Shown here: piece by piece, positions 9,562-19,183 of the stretch
Position numbering within the stretch: position 1 is the first letter of the stretch
Layout: each line of letters starts with the position of its first letter
NCBI RefSeq assembly: GCF_014805825.1
Contig: NZ_CP061941.1
Span: forward strand, 620,001-684,000
Direction: 5' to 3'
From: Marinomonas algicola
GTDB lineage: Bacteria > Pseudomonadota > Gammaproteobacteria > Pseudomonadales > Marinomonadaceae
Length of the DNA: 64,000 nt
The notes under the pieces: model-generated
The model's input: the letters and a program-made list of their open reading frames with translations, nothing else
Databases searched by the model: none
What the model was told of the DNA's origin: nothing
Made by a program: the position numbers and the translations under genes

Positions 9562-10665
9562 TTACAGTAGGGCTTTAGTAGATTTTGTTTTAATCCAGTT
9601 AAGCACTGTTTCTTCTGAAAGATTTGGATCGTTTGCCTGTTCGCATTCTAGTGTGACACCGGCACAAGCCACGGCAAACTCAAGCTTTTTTTGCAGGTCC
9701 CATTCTTTTGATTGTGCATGTATGAAGCCAGCAAAAAGCGCGTCACCGGCGCCGGTATCACTGATAGGCTTTGTTGAAAAAACAGGAACACGAAGATGGT
9801 TTTGAGCATTCTTAAAGAGAAGACCGTCGCTTCCTAGACTCAGTAAAACGGCTTTGACCCCTTGGTTAATCAAGCCATCAGCCAACACATCGTCGGTAAC
9901 TGGTTGATCCAGAGAAAGGCCTTGCAAGGATTTAGCTTCATCACGATTGACTTTTAAAAGACTCAATCTTGACAAGATAGGCTGCAATCGAGAGGCTTTT
10001 GTTGCGGAAACAGCGTCCGCGTAAAATTCCACGTTCAATGATAATTTTGCTAACCACTCAATGCTGGCGGACGGTAAGTTTGCTTCGATAAGGATTCGAT
10101 TAGTAGATTGCAGCAAAGGCATCTTGCTTTCTAATCGTCGACTATCCAGTGCATCAATAATTTTCATATCGGCAATGGCTGAAACCAGTTGTCCTTTCTC
10201 ATCATTGATCGATAAGTAGCTGCTGGTATTAAATTCAGGATGACGAATAATGTCTTGGGTATTAATGCCACATTGTCTATTTTTTTCGAGTAACCAATCG
10301 CCTGAGCTATCCTGTCCAACAATGGATAAAAAATGCACTTGATTGTTTAAACGGACAATATTCTCAGCAATATTTCGGCCGACCCCACCAGCACTTTGTT
10401 GAATAATTCCTGGGTTAGAGTCGGCTAACTTCATCCTGTGGATAGGTGAGCCATTAATGTCGAGGTTACAACCACCAATGATTAACAAGGTATCAGGTTG
10501 AGGAATAATATAACCCTTCCCTAATATGTGTCCGGCACGAATGAGCCGCATAATATGTCCAGCAATTGACTCTCTTGTCATATTCAAGCTGTCTGCAATT
10601 TCTTGCTGAGTAGCTAAAGGAGACTGCTTAACCGCGGTGAGTACTCTTTCTTCTTGTTCTGTCAT
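9562..10665 (-). CDS. psuK: Pseudouridine kinase with N-terminal helix-turn-helix
   Basis: A 367-residue PfkB-family sugar kinase preceded by a winged helix-turn-helix (residues about 1-50: ATQQEIADSLNMTRESIAGH). Kinase signs: IIGGCNLDINGSP, GGVGRNIAENIVRL, and the PfkB signature DTGAGDALFAGF with the catalytic Asp near residue 307. The HTH-kinase fusion is known in the YeiI/PsuK group. With psuG next to it, phosphorylation of pseudouridine is the likely reaction. The HTH suggests self-regulation; an inverted repeat sits just upstream. Confidence 0.88.
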   Translation of the reverse strand: MTEQEERVLTAVKQSPLATQQEIADSLNMTRESIAGHIMRLIRAGHILGKGYIIPQPDTLLIIGGCNLDINGSPIHRMKLADSNPGIIQQSAGGVGRNIAENIVRLNNQVHFLSIVGQDSSGDWLLEKNRQCGINTQDIIRHPEFNTSSYLSINDEKGQLVSAIADMKIIDALDSRRLESKMPLLQSTNRILIEANLPSASIEWLAKLSLNVEFYADAVSATKASRLQPILSRLSLLKVNRDEAKSLQGLSLDQPVTDDVLADGLINQGVKAVLLSLGSDGLLFKNAQNHLRVPVFSTKPISDTGAGDALFAGFIHAQSKEWDLQKKLEFAVACAGVTLECEQANDPNLSEETVLNWIKTKSTKALL

Positions 10666-11070
10666 AATATTAAATCACGCTAATAAACAAAAGTTTTATT
10701 GTTAAACTTTAGTTATGTTGCTTTTGTTTTCTGACAAAGTCAAGTTCAATTAGCTGTCGTTTTTAGGTATGGTCACTCATTAAAGAAGGGGTAGAGCCAA
10801 TTTTGGCTTAGGAGTGAGATATGGCTTTTCATCAATCAAACAAGTGAACAATCTTTTTTTAAGACGGATAGGATCTATACCAAACATCATTTACACTAAT
10901 TTTACCGCTGTTAGGGGGGATTATTGTGTAATTTGATGCATGTATTTACCGGTGAAATCAGCAAAAAGACGATTTCTCCACTATAATAGAGCGTAAGTCT
11001 GATTCGAGCTCAAGATAAGGTGTGGGTTGTTCTCGACGTTGGAAAAAGTAATTTAATAGAGGTTTAAAGC
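10666..11070. other. Divergent intergenic region psuK / cupredoxin gene
   Basis: About 400 bases between two divergent genes. Besides the inverted repeat near psuK it contains a 14-bp palindrome AGCCAATTTTGGCT at 10795-10808. No ORF, RNA gene or clear promoter consensus was found. Confidence 0.4.
10685..10729. promoter_or_regulatory. Inverted repeat upstream of psuK, possible operator
   Basis: AAACAAAAG at 10685-10693 and CTTTTGTTT at 10721-10729 form a 9-bp inverted repeat with a 27-base spacer, 20 bases upstream of the psuK start. Because PsuK carries an HTH, this is a candidate autoregulatory site. It is AT-rich and could be chance. Confidence 0.3.
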
Positions 11071-11715
11071 GTGCCGCTGATCAACATTAAACGAGTGTTA
11101 ACCGTGCTAAGTGCCTTTTGTAGCGTTTCTATTTTTGCCGCAGATCTAACGGTTACGGTAGGTGATCTTGATAACCAACCTATACAAAATGCGGTGGTTG
11201 AATTGTATAACGCAAAATATACGATGAGTGATACAGAGCTTGATAAACCCAAAGAATACGAAGTGGCTCAAAAAATGCGAGAGTTCACTCCTTTTGTATT
11301 GGCTGTTCCGGTCGGTTCAAGTGTGACCTTTCCTAATTATGATAAAACACGTCATCATGTTTACTCGTTTTCGGCTGTTAAAACGTTCGAACTCAAACTA
11401 TTTTCTGGTGAGTCCCATGCTCCAGTTGTTCTTGATAAAGAAGGCATTGTTGCGCTTGGTTGTAATATTCATGATGCAATGCAGGCGTATATTTATGTAA
11501 CCAAAAGTCGGTATGTTGCTATTACCGATGAGCATGGACAAGCGCATTTTACTGAGTTACCAGCTGATCTCTTTGATGTAAAAACATGGCATCCTTTACA
11601 GGAAGAAGCAGTGGATTCTAGTAAAATCACAACCAGAGATGGCTCTTTATCTATGGATGTAGCATTGTCTATTGTGGATACATTTGATGACACTGAATCA
11701 GAATATGCCTATTAA
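11071..11715 (+). CDS. Periplasmic cupredoxin-like protein
   Basis: A 214-residue secreted protein from a GTG start, signal peptide ending SIFA|ADL. The segment from residue 70 to 150 has the type 1 copper pattern: His in KTRHHVYSF and a C-x2-H-x3-M cluster in LGCNIHDAMQAY, the usual Cys/His/Met ligands. It resembles proteins annotated as methylamine-utilization or plastocyanin-like, but no amine dehydrogenase genes are here. It lies 29 bases before a membrane GGDEF-EAL gene, so it may feed copper or redox state to that sensor (inference). Confidence 0.75.
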   Translation: MPLINIKRVLTVLSAFCSVSIFAADLTVTVGDLDNQPIQNAVVELYNAKYTMSDTELDKPKEYEVAQKMREFTPFVLAVPVGSSVTFPNYDKTRHHVYSFSAVKTFELKLFSGESHAPVVLDKEGIVALGCNIHDAMQAYIYVTKSRYVAITDEHGQAHFTELPADLFDVKTWHPLQEEAVDSSKITTRDGSLSMDVALSIVDTFDDTESEYAY

Positions 11716-11744
11716 TATTAGCAACACTTTATTTAAGGTCGAGT

Positions 11745-14063
11745 ATGCTAGTTAGCTTCCGCTCCCGATTAATTGCCCTATTTATTGGCTTGCTGACCTT
11801 GGTTCAATTAGGGTCGGCAGTCGCTGTTTTAGATTCTATGAAGAGCGATAACTTAGAGCAAGGTATACAGAGTTTAAAAGTAGCCAGTAATGTATTTCAA
11901 CTAACATTAGATGATAGGGCGACTCAACTGATTACGGGTGTGAGAATACTCGTTTCAGATTTTGGCTTTAAACAAGCCGTTGCCACAAGAGAAAACGATA
12001 CCATCCGCTCGGTGTTAGAAAATCATGGAAAAAGAATCAATGCCGAAATTTCGTTATTGCTTTCTCCTCGAGGAGAGTTACTCACTTCTACCAAGGGGGT
12101 AATTAAGCAAGAGCAATTTCAAGATATTATTTTATTAGCGCGCCGAAGTGGTCGCTTGAGTGTAGCGAATATTGTAGAGGTAGAAAACCAAACGTATCAA
12201 ATGGTGTTTGTACCAGTGAGAGCGCCAAATGTGATTGCTTGGGTAGGCATGGGGTTTTTATTGGATGATGCTTTGGCAAAGCAAGTAAAGAATGTCACTC
12301 ACCTAGACATCAGTTTCTTAAATAAATCTCCTGAGTATGGTCGCTCCAGTGTGTCGACGTTACCAGCAGCAACGCAAAAACTGGTGTTATCTGAATTGAT
12401 AGACTTGCAGGCTGTTTCTAAAGCCCCCCAATTTACCAATGATGAGGAATATTTATCGCTTTCTGTTAAGCTCAACGCTGATAATCAATGGGCTATTTTA
12501 CATCTACCATTTCATCCCTGGTTAGAAAATTATCAAAGTGCACGTAATCAACTGATTAGTATTTTTGCGATGACATTAAGTTTGGCTATTTTGTCTGCTT
12601 GGTTTGCGGCTAAGTCCATGGTTAGACCCATTCAGGTATTGGTAGAATTTGCCAAGCAAATTGGTCGTGGTGAAACGCATACACCACCAAATATGAAAGG
12701 AGAATTTGGGGTTTTATCTGGCACCATGACAGCGATGCAGGCCGACATTGTTAAGCGTGAAGAAGAGCTCACTTATCGAGCCTCTCATGATCTATTAACA
12801 GGGCTTTACAATCGCTCTGCAGTAGAAAGGTTTTTATCGGAGTCTCTTCCTCGAGATAGCGGTTGTCTCATATTGATTAATATTCGTCATTTTAAAGACA
12901 TTAACAATATGATGGGCTTTGAAAATGGAGATCGTCTTTTACAACTGTTTGCGAACCGTTTAATTGAAGTATCGAACCAAAGTGAGCTTTTGGCTCGTTT
13001 AGGTGGCGATGAATTCTTAATTATGCACTTAGACAATCTACCTGAAAAAAGCATTAAGGCGTTAATTCATTCTTGTTGTGATCAGTTTGAATTAGCCGGA
13101 TCTTGTATAAATTTACAGTTAAGTGTTGGCATTCTGCCTTTTGCTCATTCTTCAAGTGATGTGAATAAAGTGATGCGTCGAATTGACATTGCGACGAATC
13201 TGGCAAAAGAAACATCGAATGGCATTGTTGTCTATGAAATGGGGCAAGATGAGAGTCATCAACGAGAATTGACCATTATTAGAGACCTACCAGAAGCACT
13301 GGAAACTGGCCAATTATTTATGGTCTATCAACCCAAGGTAAATCTTGCTAAGCGTCAATGTTTATCCTCAGAAGCCCTTATTCGATGGGTTCATCCTGTG
13401 CTGGGTTTTATCCCACCAGATGAATTTATTCGCTTAATAGAACAATCTGGAAATATAAAGCTGCTAACGCAGTGGGTAATTAAACAAGTCTTAGCTCAGC
13501 AAGTGATTTGGCAAAAGAATGGTCTTCAAATGCAAGTGGCTATTAATTTGTCGGCCCATGACCTGCAAGACACTCACTTGCCAAGGCAAATTCAGGCGTA
13601 TTTAGATGAGTTCAATTTAGACGCTAGTTTGTTGGCTTTGGAAGTAACCGAAAGTGCCGTGATGGCAGACACAGAAACCGTTATCCACGTATTAAGTGAA
13701 TTAAAAAAATTAGGTTGTAAACTGTCTATTGATGACTTTGGGACAGGACAATCTTCTTTGGCGTATTTGCGAGACTTACCAGTAAACGAAGTGAAGATAG
13801 ACCGAACCTTTGTGAAAGACATTGATACCAATAAAAATGACGCCTTAATCGTCAGTGCAACCGTTAAATTGTCACATGGCTTTGGCTTCACCGTAACGGC
13901 GGAGGGAATGGAAAATCACGTTGGGCTTTCTATTTTGGAGTCTTTTGAATGTGATACAATTCAAGGGTATTATTTTTCTAAACCTTTGCCTGCAAATGAT
14001 TTTGGTGAGTGGGTTATCGCGTTTAATGGAGATCATTCTAAATGGTGGCAATCTCGCTCTTAA
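11745..14063 (+). CDS. Membrane sensor with GGDEF and EAL domains
   Basis: A 772-residue inner-membrane protein. Order: membrane helix (about 9-28), periplasmic sensor region (about 30-265, Cache-like by size), second helix (ISIFAMTLSLAILSAWFAA), HAMP-like linker, GGDEF domain with intact RLGGDEF near residue 419, and EAL domain from about 520 with SEALIRW, NLSAHD, EVTES, IDDFGTGQSSLAYL, VKIDRTF and AEGME. Both active-site sets look complete, so it could make or degrade c-di-GMP. It probably forms an operon with the cupredoxin gene just upstream. Confidence 0.9.
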   Translation: MLVSFRSRLIALFIGLLTLVQLGSAVAVLDSMKSDNLEQGIQSLKVASNVFQLTLDDRATQLITGVRILVSDFGFKQAVATRENDTIRSVLENHGKRINAEISLLLSPRGELLTSTKGVIKQEQFQDIILLARRSGRLSVANIVEVENQTYQMVFVPVRAPNVIAWVGMGFLLDDALAKQVKNVTHLDISFLNKSPEYGRSSVSTLPAATQKLVLSELIDLQAVSKAPQFTNDEEYLSLSVKLNADNQWAILHLPFHPWLENYQSARNQLISIFAMTLSLAILSAWFAAKSMVRPIQVLVEFAKQIGRGETHTPPNMKGEFGVLSGTMTAMQADIVKREEELTYRASHDLLTGLYNRSAVERFLSESLPRDSGCLILINIRHFKDINNMMGFENGDRLLQLFANRLIEVSNQSELLARLGGDEFLIMHLDNLPEKSIKALIHSCCDQFELAGSCINLQLSVGILPFAHSSSDVNKVMRRIDIATNLAKETSNGIVVYEMGQDESHQRELTIIRDLPEALETGQLFMVYQPKVNLAKRQCLSSEALIRWVHPVLGFIPPDEFIRLIEQSGNIKLLTQWVIKQVLAQQVIWQKNGLQMQVAINLSAHDLQDTHLPRQIQAYLDEFNLDASLLALEVTESAVMADTETVIHVLSELKKLGCKLSIDDFGTGQSSLAYLRDLPVNEVKIDRTFVKDIDTNKNDALIVSATVKLSHGFGFTVTAEGMENHVGLSILESFECDTIQGYYFSKPLPANDFGEWVIAFNGDHSKWWQSRS

Positions 14064-14108
14064 AAAAGAGTGGTAAGCACATAAAATATGACTTAGCCTC
14101 GCTAGGTT

Positions 14109-14876
14109 ATGCAAAATGATAGGTCATATATGCCGTTTTTTCTAAGCCCGTTGTTGTTTATTCTGCGTTCTCTTCTGTTGGTTTGTATCTTGGTATCCGT
14201 TACTTTTTTAGGATTAGCCTTTTTTATAATCATGTTTCGTTCATTGAATAAGGTGTACTACGTTTGTCATGCCTTCGCTTATTCCAGCCGGTTTCTGGGT
14301 ATGTCCGTCGAGGCGCGCTTGTCCGATCAAGCGGAGCGACCAGAGCAAGCGGTTTACGTTGGTAATCACCAAAACAACTTCGACCTATTTATTTTTCCAA
14401 CGCTTTTTCCAAAAAGAACGGTCACCGTGGGGAAAAAAAGTATTGTTTGGATTCCAATCTTTGGTCTTTTATATTGGGCAAGTGGAAATATTTTAATTAA
14501 TCGAACCAATCGGCAAAAAGCCAGAGCGACTATTGATCAAATTGTTGATCAGATGAAGGTGAGCCATTTATCGATTTGGATGTTTCCTGAAGGAACTCGA
14601 AGCCGAGGAAGAGGGTTGTTACCTTTTAAAACCGGTGCATTTCATGCCGCCATAAAGGCGGGTTTACCGATTGTGCCCGTGGTTAGCAGCCTTACTCATA
14701 ATAAAATTAAGTTAAGTCGCTGGAATAATGGGCGCTTTATCGTAGAAATGTTGCCGCCAATCCCTACAAAAAACATGACAGTTGAGGACATCCCCGCTTT
14801 AATTGAGCAGTGTCATCAAATGATGGAAGAGAGGTCTTTGTTATTGACACAAGAATGTGAGGCGTCACATAGATAG
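14109..14876 (+). CDS. 1-acyl-sn-glycerol-3-phosphate acyltransferase (PlsC family)
   Basis: A 255-residue membrane acyltransferase. It has N-terminal hydrophobic helices, the catalytic H-x4-D in GNHQNNFDLF, the substrate motif FPEGTRSRGRG near residue 160, and PIVPVV further on. It should acylate lysophosphatidic acid to phosphatidic acid at the inner membrane. A second in-frame ATG at 14130 would shorten it by seven residues. It may be read with the GGDEF-EAL gene 45 bases upstream. Confidence 0.9.
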   Translation: MQNDRSYMPFFLSPLLFILRSLLLVCILVSVTFLGLAFFIIMFRSLNKVYYVCHAFAYSSRFLGMSVEARLSDQAERPEQAVYVGNHQNNFDLFIFPTLFPKRTVTVGKKSIVWIPIFGLLYWASGNILINRTNRQKARATIDQIVDQMKVSHLSIWMFPEGTRSRGRGLLPFKTGAFHAAIKAGLPIVPVVSSLTHNKIKLSRWNNGRFIVEMLPPIPTKNMTVEDIPALIEQCHQMMEERSLLLTQECEASHR

Positions 14877-14906
14877 CGTTATTCGTTTATATTTCCATAA
14901 GTGCAT

Positions 14907-14964
14907 TAAAAAGCCTCATTTCCTTGCGTGCTAATAAACAGCAAAGAAAATGAGGCTTTTTTAG
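14907..14964. terminator. Bidirectional intrinsic terminator
   Basis: The arms AAAGCCTCATTT and its complement AAATGAGGCTTT are separated by about 25 bases and flanked by A and T tracts, between the convergent plsC-type gene and ilvE. This is a typical two-way Rho-independent terminator. Confidence 0.85.
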
Positions 14965-14978
14965 TGGCGGTGCTTTGA

Positions 14979-15977
14979 TTATTTAACTTGGGTTAACCAA
15001 CCGTGTTTGTCTTCCGCTCTACCCCATTGAATATCATTTAATGCGGTACGAAGCTTCAGCATCGTTTGACCCACTTGACCATCACCTACTGTGTGTTCCT
15101 TGCCTTGATAAATGAAGGTGCCAACTGGAGCTAATACCGCTGCGGTACCAGAAAGAGCCGCTTCACAGCCTGGTTTTGCCGCACGTTCTAGTAACTCAGA
15201 AACTGAAATATCACGTTCCGATACCGTCATTCCCATATCTTTTGCTAAAATCAATAAAGAGTCACGGGTCACACCGTGTAAGAAACTCTCATCTAATGCT
15301 TTAGTGATAATTTCATTTCCATCAATAAGCAGGAAGTTGGCCGCGCCGGTTTCTTGAACATCGCCATCAGGACAGAATAATACTTGGTCTGCTTGAACGT
15401 CATCGCGTGCCCGGCTGATAGGGCCTAACGCACTCGCGTAGTTACCACCACTTTTGATCATTCCCATGTGCGGAGCACAGCGCATGCCGTTGTCTTCTAA
15501 TAACAAACGTAACATTTTATCACCGCCAGCAAAGTAGTCTCCTACGGGAGACGTTAGCACGAAAAAGCAGGATTCACTGGAGGCAACAGCGGCTTTACCG
15601 ATGGCTGGCTCGGTACCGAAATGCGTTGGACGAACATATAAGGAGCCTGGAGGCGAAGGGACTTCATCCGCAAAATGCGCAACCGTCTCTTTTATCATGT
15701 CTGCAACCGTCTCTTCATTGAGTTCAGGTAAAAACAGTAAGCGGCTGCTTTGTGCTAAACGCGCAATATTTTTATCCATTCTGAATAAATGAACAGATCC
15801 ATCGTCATGACGAAATGCTTTTAAACCTTCAAAACACGTGCTGGAATAATGTAAGACATGTGCACCAGGATGTAGGCTAATGGAATCGCTTGGGACCATT
15901 TTGGATGGGCTCCAGCGAGAACCATCAAACCACGAGATTGCCATTTCAGGCATGAAAACGGTACCAAATGCTGACAT
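14979..15977 (-). CDS. ilvE: Branched-chain amino acid aminotransferase
   Basis: A 332-residue class IV PLP aminotransferase. The larger-type BCAT pattern is clear: FEGLKAFRHDDGSVHLFR near the N-terminus, RPTHFGTEPAIG, the PLP lysine in MIKSGGNYASAL, then ETGAANFLL and GVTRDSLL. It transfers the amino group between glutamate and the keto acids of Ile, Leu and Val. It is a single gene, ending at a shared terminator. Confidence 0.92.
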   Translation of the reverse strand: MSAFGTVFMPEMAISWFDGSRWSPSKMVPSDSISLHPGAHVLHYSSTCFEGLKAFRHDDGSVHLFRMDKNIARLAQSSRLLFLPELNEETVADMIKETVAHFADEVPSPPGSLYVRPTHFGTEPAIGKAAVASSESCFFVLTSPVGDYFAGGDKMLRLLLEDNGMRCAPHMGMIKSGGNYASALGPISRARDDVQADQVLFCPDGDVQETGAANFLLIDGNEIITKALDESFLHGVTRDSLLILAKDMGMTVSERDISVSELLERAAKPGCEAALSGTAAVLAPVGTFIYQGKEHTVGDGQVGQTMLKLRTALNDIQWGRAEDKHGWLTQVK

Positions 15978-16233
15978 GTTATGTATCCTCTACTTTTTAT
16001 ATTTAATTAAATCTGGCTTTGAAAAGGCCTTAAGTGGCATAAAATACTTGGTCCATACGTATTTTTCGTATGCGCTCTATCCTAAGCCGTTTTGCTCTAT
16101 AAGACTATAATCACCCTAGATTAAAAATGGAATTGCTCAGCGGGAATTAAATCCTCGGGTTGGTGTTTGTTGGCCATTTTTTTGCGCTGTATTGTGCTCT
16201 ATTCCATACAGATGAGTAAAAAGCACCGCATTT

Positions 16234-16707
16234 TCATTCATCTAGCAGTGGTAACGGCGCATCCGTCTTGATTGTTCGAATCGCAAAATTACTGTGAATG
16301 TCTTTAACAAAAGGCAAGGTTTGGATTTTTTTCAGAATAATTTCGTAATGTTGCAGATCTCTCACTACAACCTCTAAGTGATAGTCCGCCATGCCGGATA
16401 TGACAAAGCAACTGATCACATTAGGCATATTTAATATGGCCTCTTCAAACGCCGTGCTGGCTTGATCTCGATGGTTTTCTAAGGTGACATCAACAAAAAT
16501 CGTCATAGTAAAACCAACCTCTGTTCTGGCAACACTGGCTTTGTATCTGGTAATCACGCCTTGTTCTTCAAGCTTTTTTACTCTTCTTAAACAAGGTGAT
16601 GGTGACAGATTTATTTTTTCTGCGAGTTCAACATTCGTTAAACGACCTTCTTTTTGAAGAATCCCTAAAATATTAAGATCTGTCTTATCTATTTCCATAT
16701 TTGGCAT
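16234..16707 (-). CDS. Lrp/AsnC family transcriptional regulator
   Basis: A 157-residue regulator: N-terminal HTH (DLNILGILQKEGRLTNVELA, then NLSPSPCLRRVKKLEEQG) and a C-terminal RAM ligand domain with GMADYHLEVVVRDLQHYE. It may start at the internal ATG at 16698 (MEIDKTD). It is divergent from an EamA transporter, a common Lrp-target arrangement for amino-acid efflux. The 180-base gap between them should hold the shared control region, but I could not pick out an operator. Confidence 0.9.
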   Translation of the reverse strand: MPNMEIDKTDLNILGILQKEGRLTNVELAEKINLSPSPCLRRVKKLEEQGVITRYKASVARTEVGFTMTIFVDVTLENHRDQASTAFEEAILNMPNVISCFVISGMADYHLEVVVRDLQHYEIILKKIQTLPFVKDIHSNFAIRTIKTDAPLPLLDE

Positions 16708-16887
16708 AAATTCTCGAAAATTATCTCTAAAAAGCTATAGTGTGCCAAAAAATAGATTTTTTCAATCTGTATTAGCAAGGACATGCTCCGCTTGATCACC
16801 CCATAATACAGTCTGTTATATCAACCTTTCATTGACTCCATAAAGCATGTGATTGAAAGGCGTCATTATAGGCAGAGGAAAAACTGT

Positions 16888-17880
16888 ATGTCAGATCAAA
16901 GAGTTGAAATACTTATTGCGAAACCGTCCACCATCGAACCAGAGTATCGTCGAATGGCAAGTGGCTTGGATCTTCAATTAGGTATCGCGGCGGCTTTTAT
17001 TACCATTATGATTTGGGCTAGCTGGCTTATTTCTGTGAAGGTAGGCACCTCGTCTAATCTAACCACCTTTGATTTGGCGATAATGCGTTACGTTGCTCCG
17101 GCGTTGGTGCTTTTGCCCTTTCTGTATAAGTCATGGAGCAAAGTGATGGCCGTACCAAAACGGATTTTGGCGGGCATTGTGTTAGGCGCTGGGGTGCCTT
17201 TTTTCTTTTTAAGTTCGGCTGGCATGCAGTATGCGCCAGTCTCTCATGCGGGGTTATTAATTCCGGGTACCTTTCCGCTTTTTGTAACGGCCATTGCGGT
17301 ACTGGTATATAAGGAGTCTCTTAGTAAGCAACGACTTATTGGTTTGCTATCTATTGGTATCGGCGTCTTTGCACTTGTCTTATTGTCGTTTTTAAAGAGT
17401 GATCAAGGTATTTGGAAGGGCGATTTATACTTTTTAGCGGCCAGTTTCTGTTGGGCCATTTTTACTATTTGTTTGCGTGTTGCCGGTCTACCCCCTCTAG
17501 CCGCAACCGCGGCATTGGGTCTGGTGTCAACGGCGTTATTGTTGCTACTTTACGCATTTGGTGTTGTTGAATCTGGAATGAGTCTGGTGTCTTCAGAAAC
17601 CTTAGCGGGACAGTTCATAGTACAGGCCGTAATGGTTGGTTTGCTAACCGGTTTCACTTATGGGTTCGCAATTAATCGAATTGGTGCCGAAAGTACGGCG
17701 GCGATAGGTTCTTTGACGCCTGTTATGGCAACGTTAGCCGCCATACCCTTATTGTCTGAGTCCATCACGGTAGAGTCTGTGCTAGGCATCATTTTAATTT
17801 GCTTAGGGGTTTTCTTTGCCAGTGGCGTTAAGTTGCCGTTTAAAAACAAACACGGCGTGAATTCAAACCATAAGTGTTAA
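16888..17880 (+). CDS. DMT/EamA family transporter
   Basis: An inner-membrane carrier of 330 residues with ten predicted helices in two EamA repeats; the second repeat ends in the typical AAIGSLTPVMATLAAIPLL segment. I place the start at the ATG at 16888 because AGAGGA lies eight bases upstream; the GTG at 16849 gives an unlikely basic leader. EamA proteins export amino acids or other metabolites. The divergent Lrp-type gene suggests amino-acid-responsive control, but the substrate is not visible from sequence. Confidence 0.88.
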   Translation: MSDQRVEILIAKPSTIEPEYRRMASGLDLQLGIAAAFITIMIWASWLISVKVGTSSNLTTFDLAIMRYVAPALVLLPFLYKSWSKVMAVPKRILAGIVLGAGVPFFFLSSAGMQYAPVSHAGLLIPGTFPLFVTAIAVLVYKESLSKQRLIGLLSIGIGVFALVLLSFLKSDQGIWKGDLYFLAASFCWAIFTICLRVAGLPPLAATAALGLVSTALLLLLYAFGVVESGMSLVSSETLAGQFIVQAVMVGLLTGFTYGFAINRIGAESTAAIGSLTPVMATLAAIPLLSESITVESVLGIILICLGVFFASGVKLPFKNKHGVNSNHKC

Positions 17881-17929
17881 TATAGTTTGCAATGGTTCAA
17901 GTGCGTTATCGCAGTGATTAGGATAAAAC

Positions 17930-19111
17930 ATGATTTTAGAAAATTTAAAAGAAGCACCAAAAGACCCTATTTTGTCGCTTTCTGCGGCCTGTAGACTGGA
18001 TGAAAACCCAAATAAAGTGGATTTAGGCATTGGTGTATACCGTGATGAGCGGGGCATTACTCCGGTCATGGAGGCGATTAAGCTTGCTGAAGCCAAGCTA
18101 TTACAAGAACAAAGCACAAAAGCTTATGTTGGTTTGGCTGGTAATGAAGCGTTTAATACGTCGATGATTGAACTCATGTTAGGCGATAGCCGCAGCAAGG
18201 AGCGCGCAGTGGGTGTACAGACTCCAGGGGCCAGTGGTGCATTAAGGATGTTGGCGGATGTTATTAAATCTTCAGCGCCAGATGCAACCGTGTGGTTAAG
18301 TGATCTAAGTTACGCAAATCATGCCCCTATAATGTGGACGGCAGGGTTAAAAGTTCGTTATTACCCTTATTTTGATACCACAACCAAGTTGGTGCAAACA
18401 GACGCCATGATGGACAGCTTAAAAGAAGCCGGCACAAATGATGTGGTGTTATTGCACGGTTGTTGCCATAACCCAACAGGTGCCGATCTTTCATTTGAGG
18501 CTTGGAAAACCATTACTGACATGGCGATTCAACAAGGTTTCTTACCCTTTATTGATATTGCGTACCAAGGCTTTGGTGACGGTATGGAGGAAGATGTTAA
18601 AGGGTTTCGATATCTAGCCGATCGAGTAGAGTCTTATGTACTAACAGGATCGTGTTCTAAAAACTTTGGTCTATACCGCGAGCGAGCAGGCATTGCGGTG
18701 GTTGCGGCAAAAACGATAGAGCAAAGTAACCGTATTAAAACGCGTATTTTAGAGGCGGCTCGCAGTACGTACACTATGCCACCTGATCATGGAGCCGAGT
18801 TGGTTAATATCATTTTAAACAACCCATTATTGAAATCCAATTGGCTAAATGAAGTAGAAACCATGCGCCTTAGAGTTGAGGGGCTAAGAAGCAAGTTGGC
18901 CAGCGCGTTGAGAGACAAAAGTGGTACGTCACACTACGATTTCATTGCCCAGCATAAAGGGATGTTTTCTGTATTAGGACTATCGGTTGAAGACGCTCAC
19001 ATTTTACGTGAAAAACAGTCTATTTATTTGGTTGATAGTGGCCGAATTAACATTGCAGGTATGCAAGAGAGTCAAATTGATTACATTGCAGAAAGTTTGC
19101 TGAGCTTGTAG
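17930..19111 (+). CDS. Aromatic/aspartate aminotransferase (class I)
   Basis: A 393-residue PLP enzyme of the AspC/TyrB type. Markers: NKVDLGIGVYRDERGITPV, TPGASGALR, the HGCCHNPTGADLS block, and the PLP lysine in SCSKNFGLYRERAG. It exchanges amino groups between glutamate or aspartate and keto acids; which of aspartate or aromatic substrates dominates cannot be told here. A gap of 49 bases follows the EamA gene, so they may be co-transcribed. Confidence 0.9.
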   Translation: MILENLKEAPKDPILSLSAACRLDENPNKVDLGIGVYRDERGITPVMEAIKLAEAKLLQEQSTKAYVGLAGNEAFNTSMIELMLGDSRSKERAVGVQTPGASGALRMLADVIKSSAPDATVWLSDLSYANHAPIMWTAGLKVRYYPYFDTTTKLVQTDAMMDSLKEAGTNDVVLLHGCCHNPTGADLSFEAWKTITDMAIQQGFLPFIDIAYQGFGDGMEEDVKGFRYLADRVESYVLTGSCSKNFGLYRERAGIAVVAAKTIEQSNRIKTRILEAARSTYTMPPDHGAELVNIILNNPLLKSNWLNEVETMRLRVEGLRSKLASALRDKSGTSHYDFIAQHKGMFSVLGLSVEDAHILREKQSIYLVDSGRINIAGMQESQIDYIAESLLSL

Positions 19112-19183
19112 AGTTTATGGATTTGGGAATGTGTCTTGTCATTCCCTTTTCTGGCCGATTCAACAAACACAGGAACAACAGGC

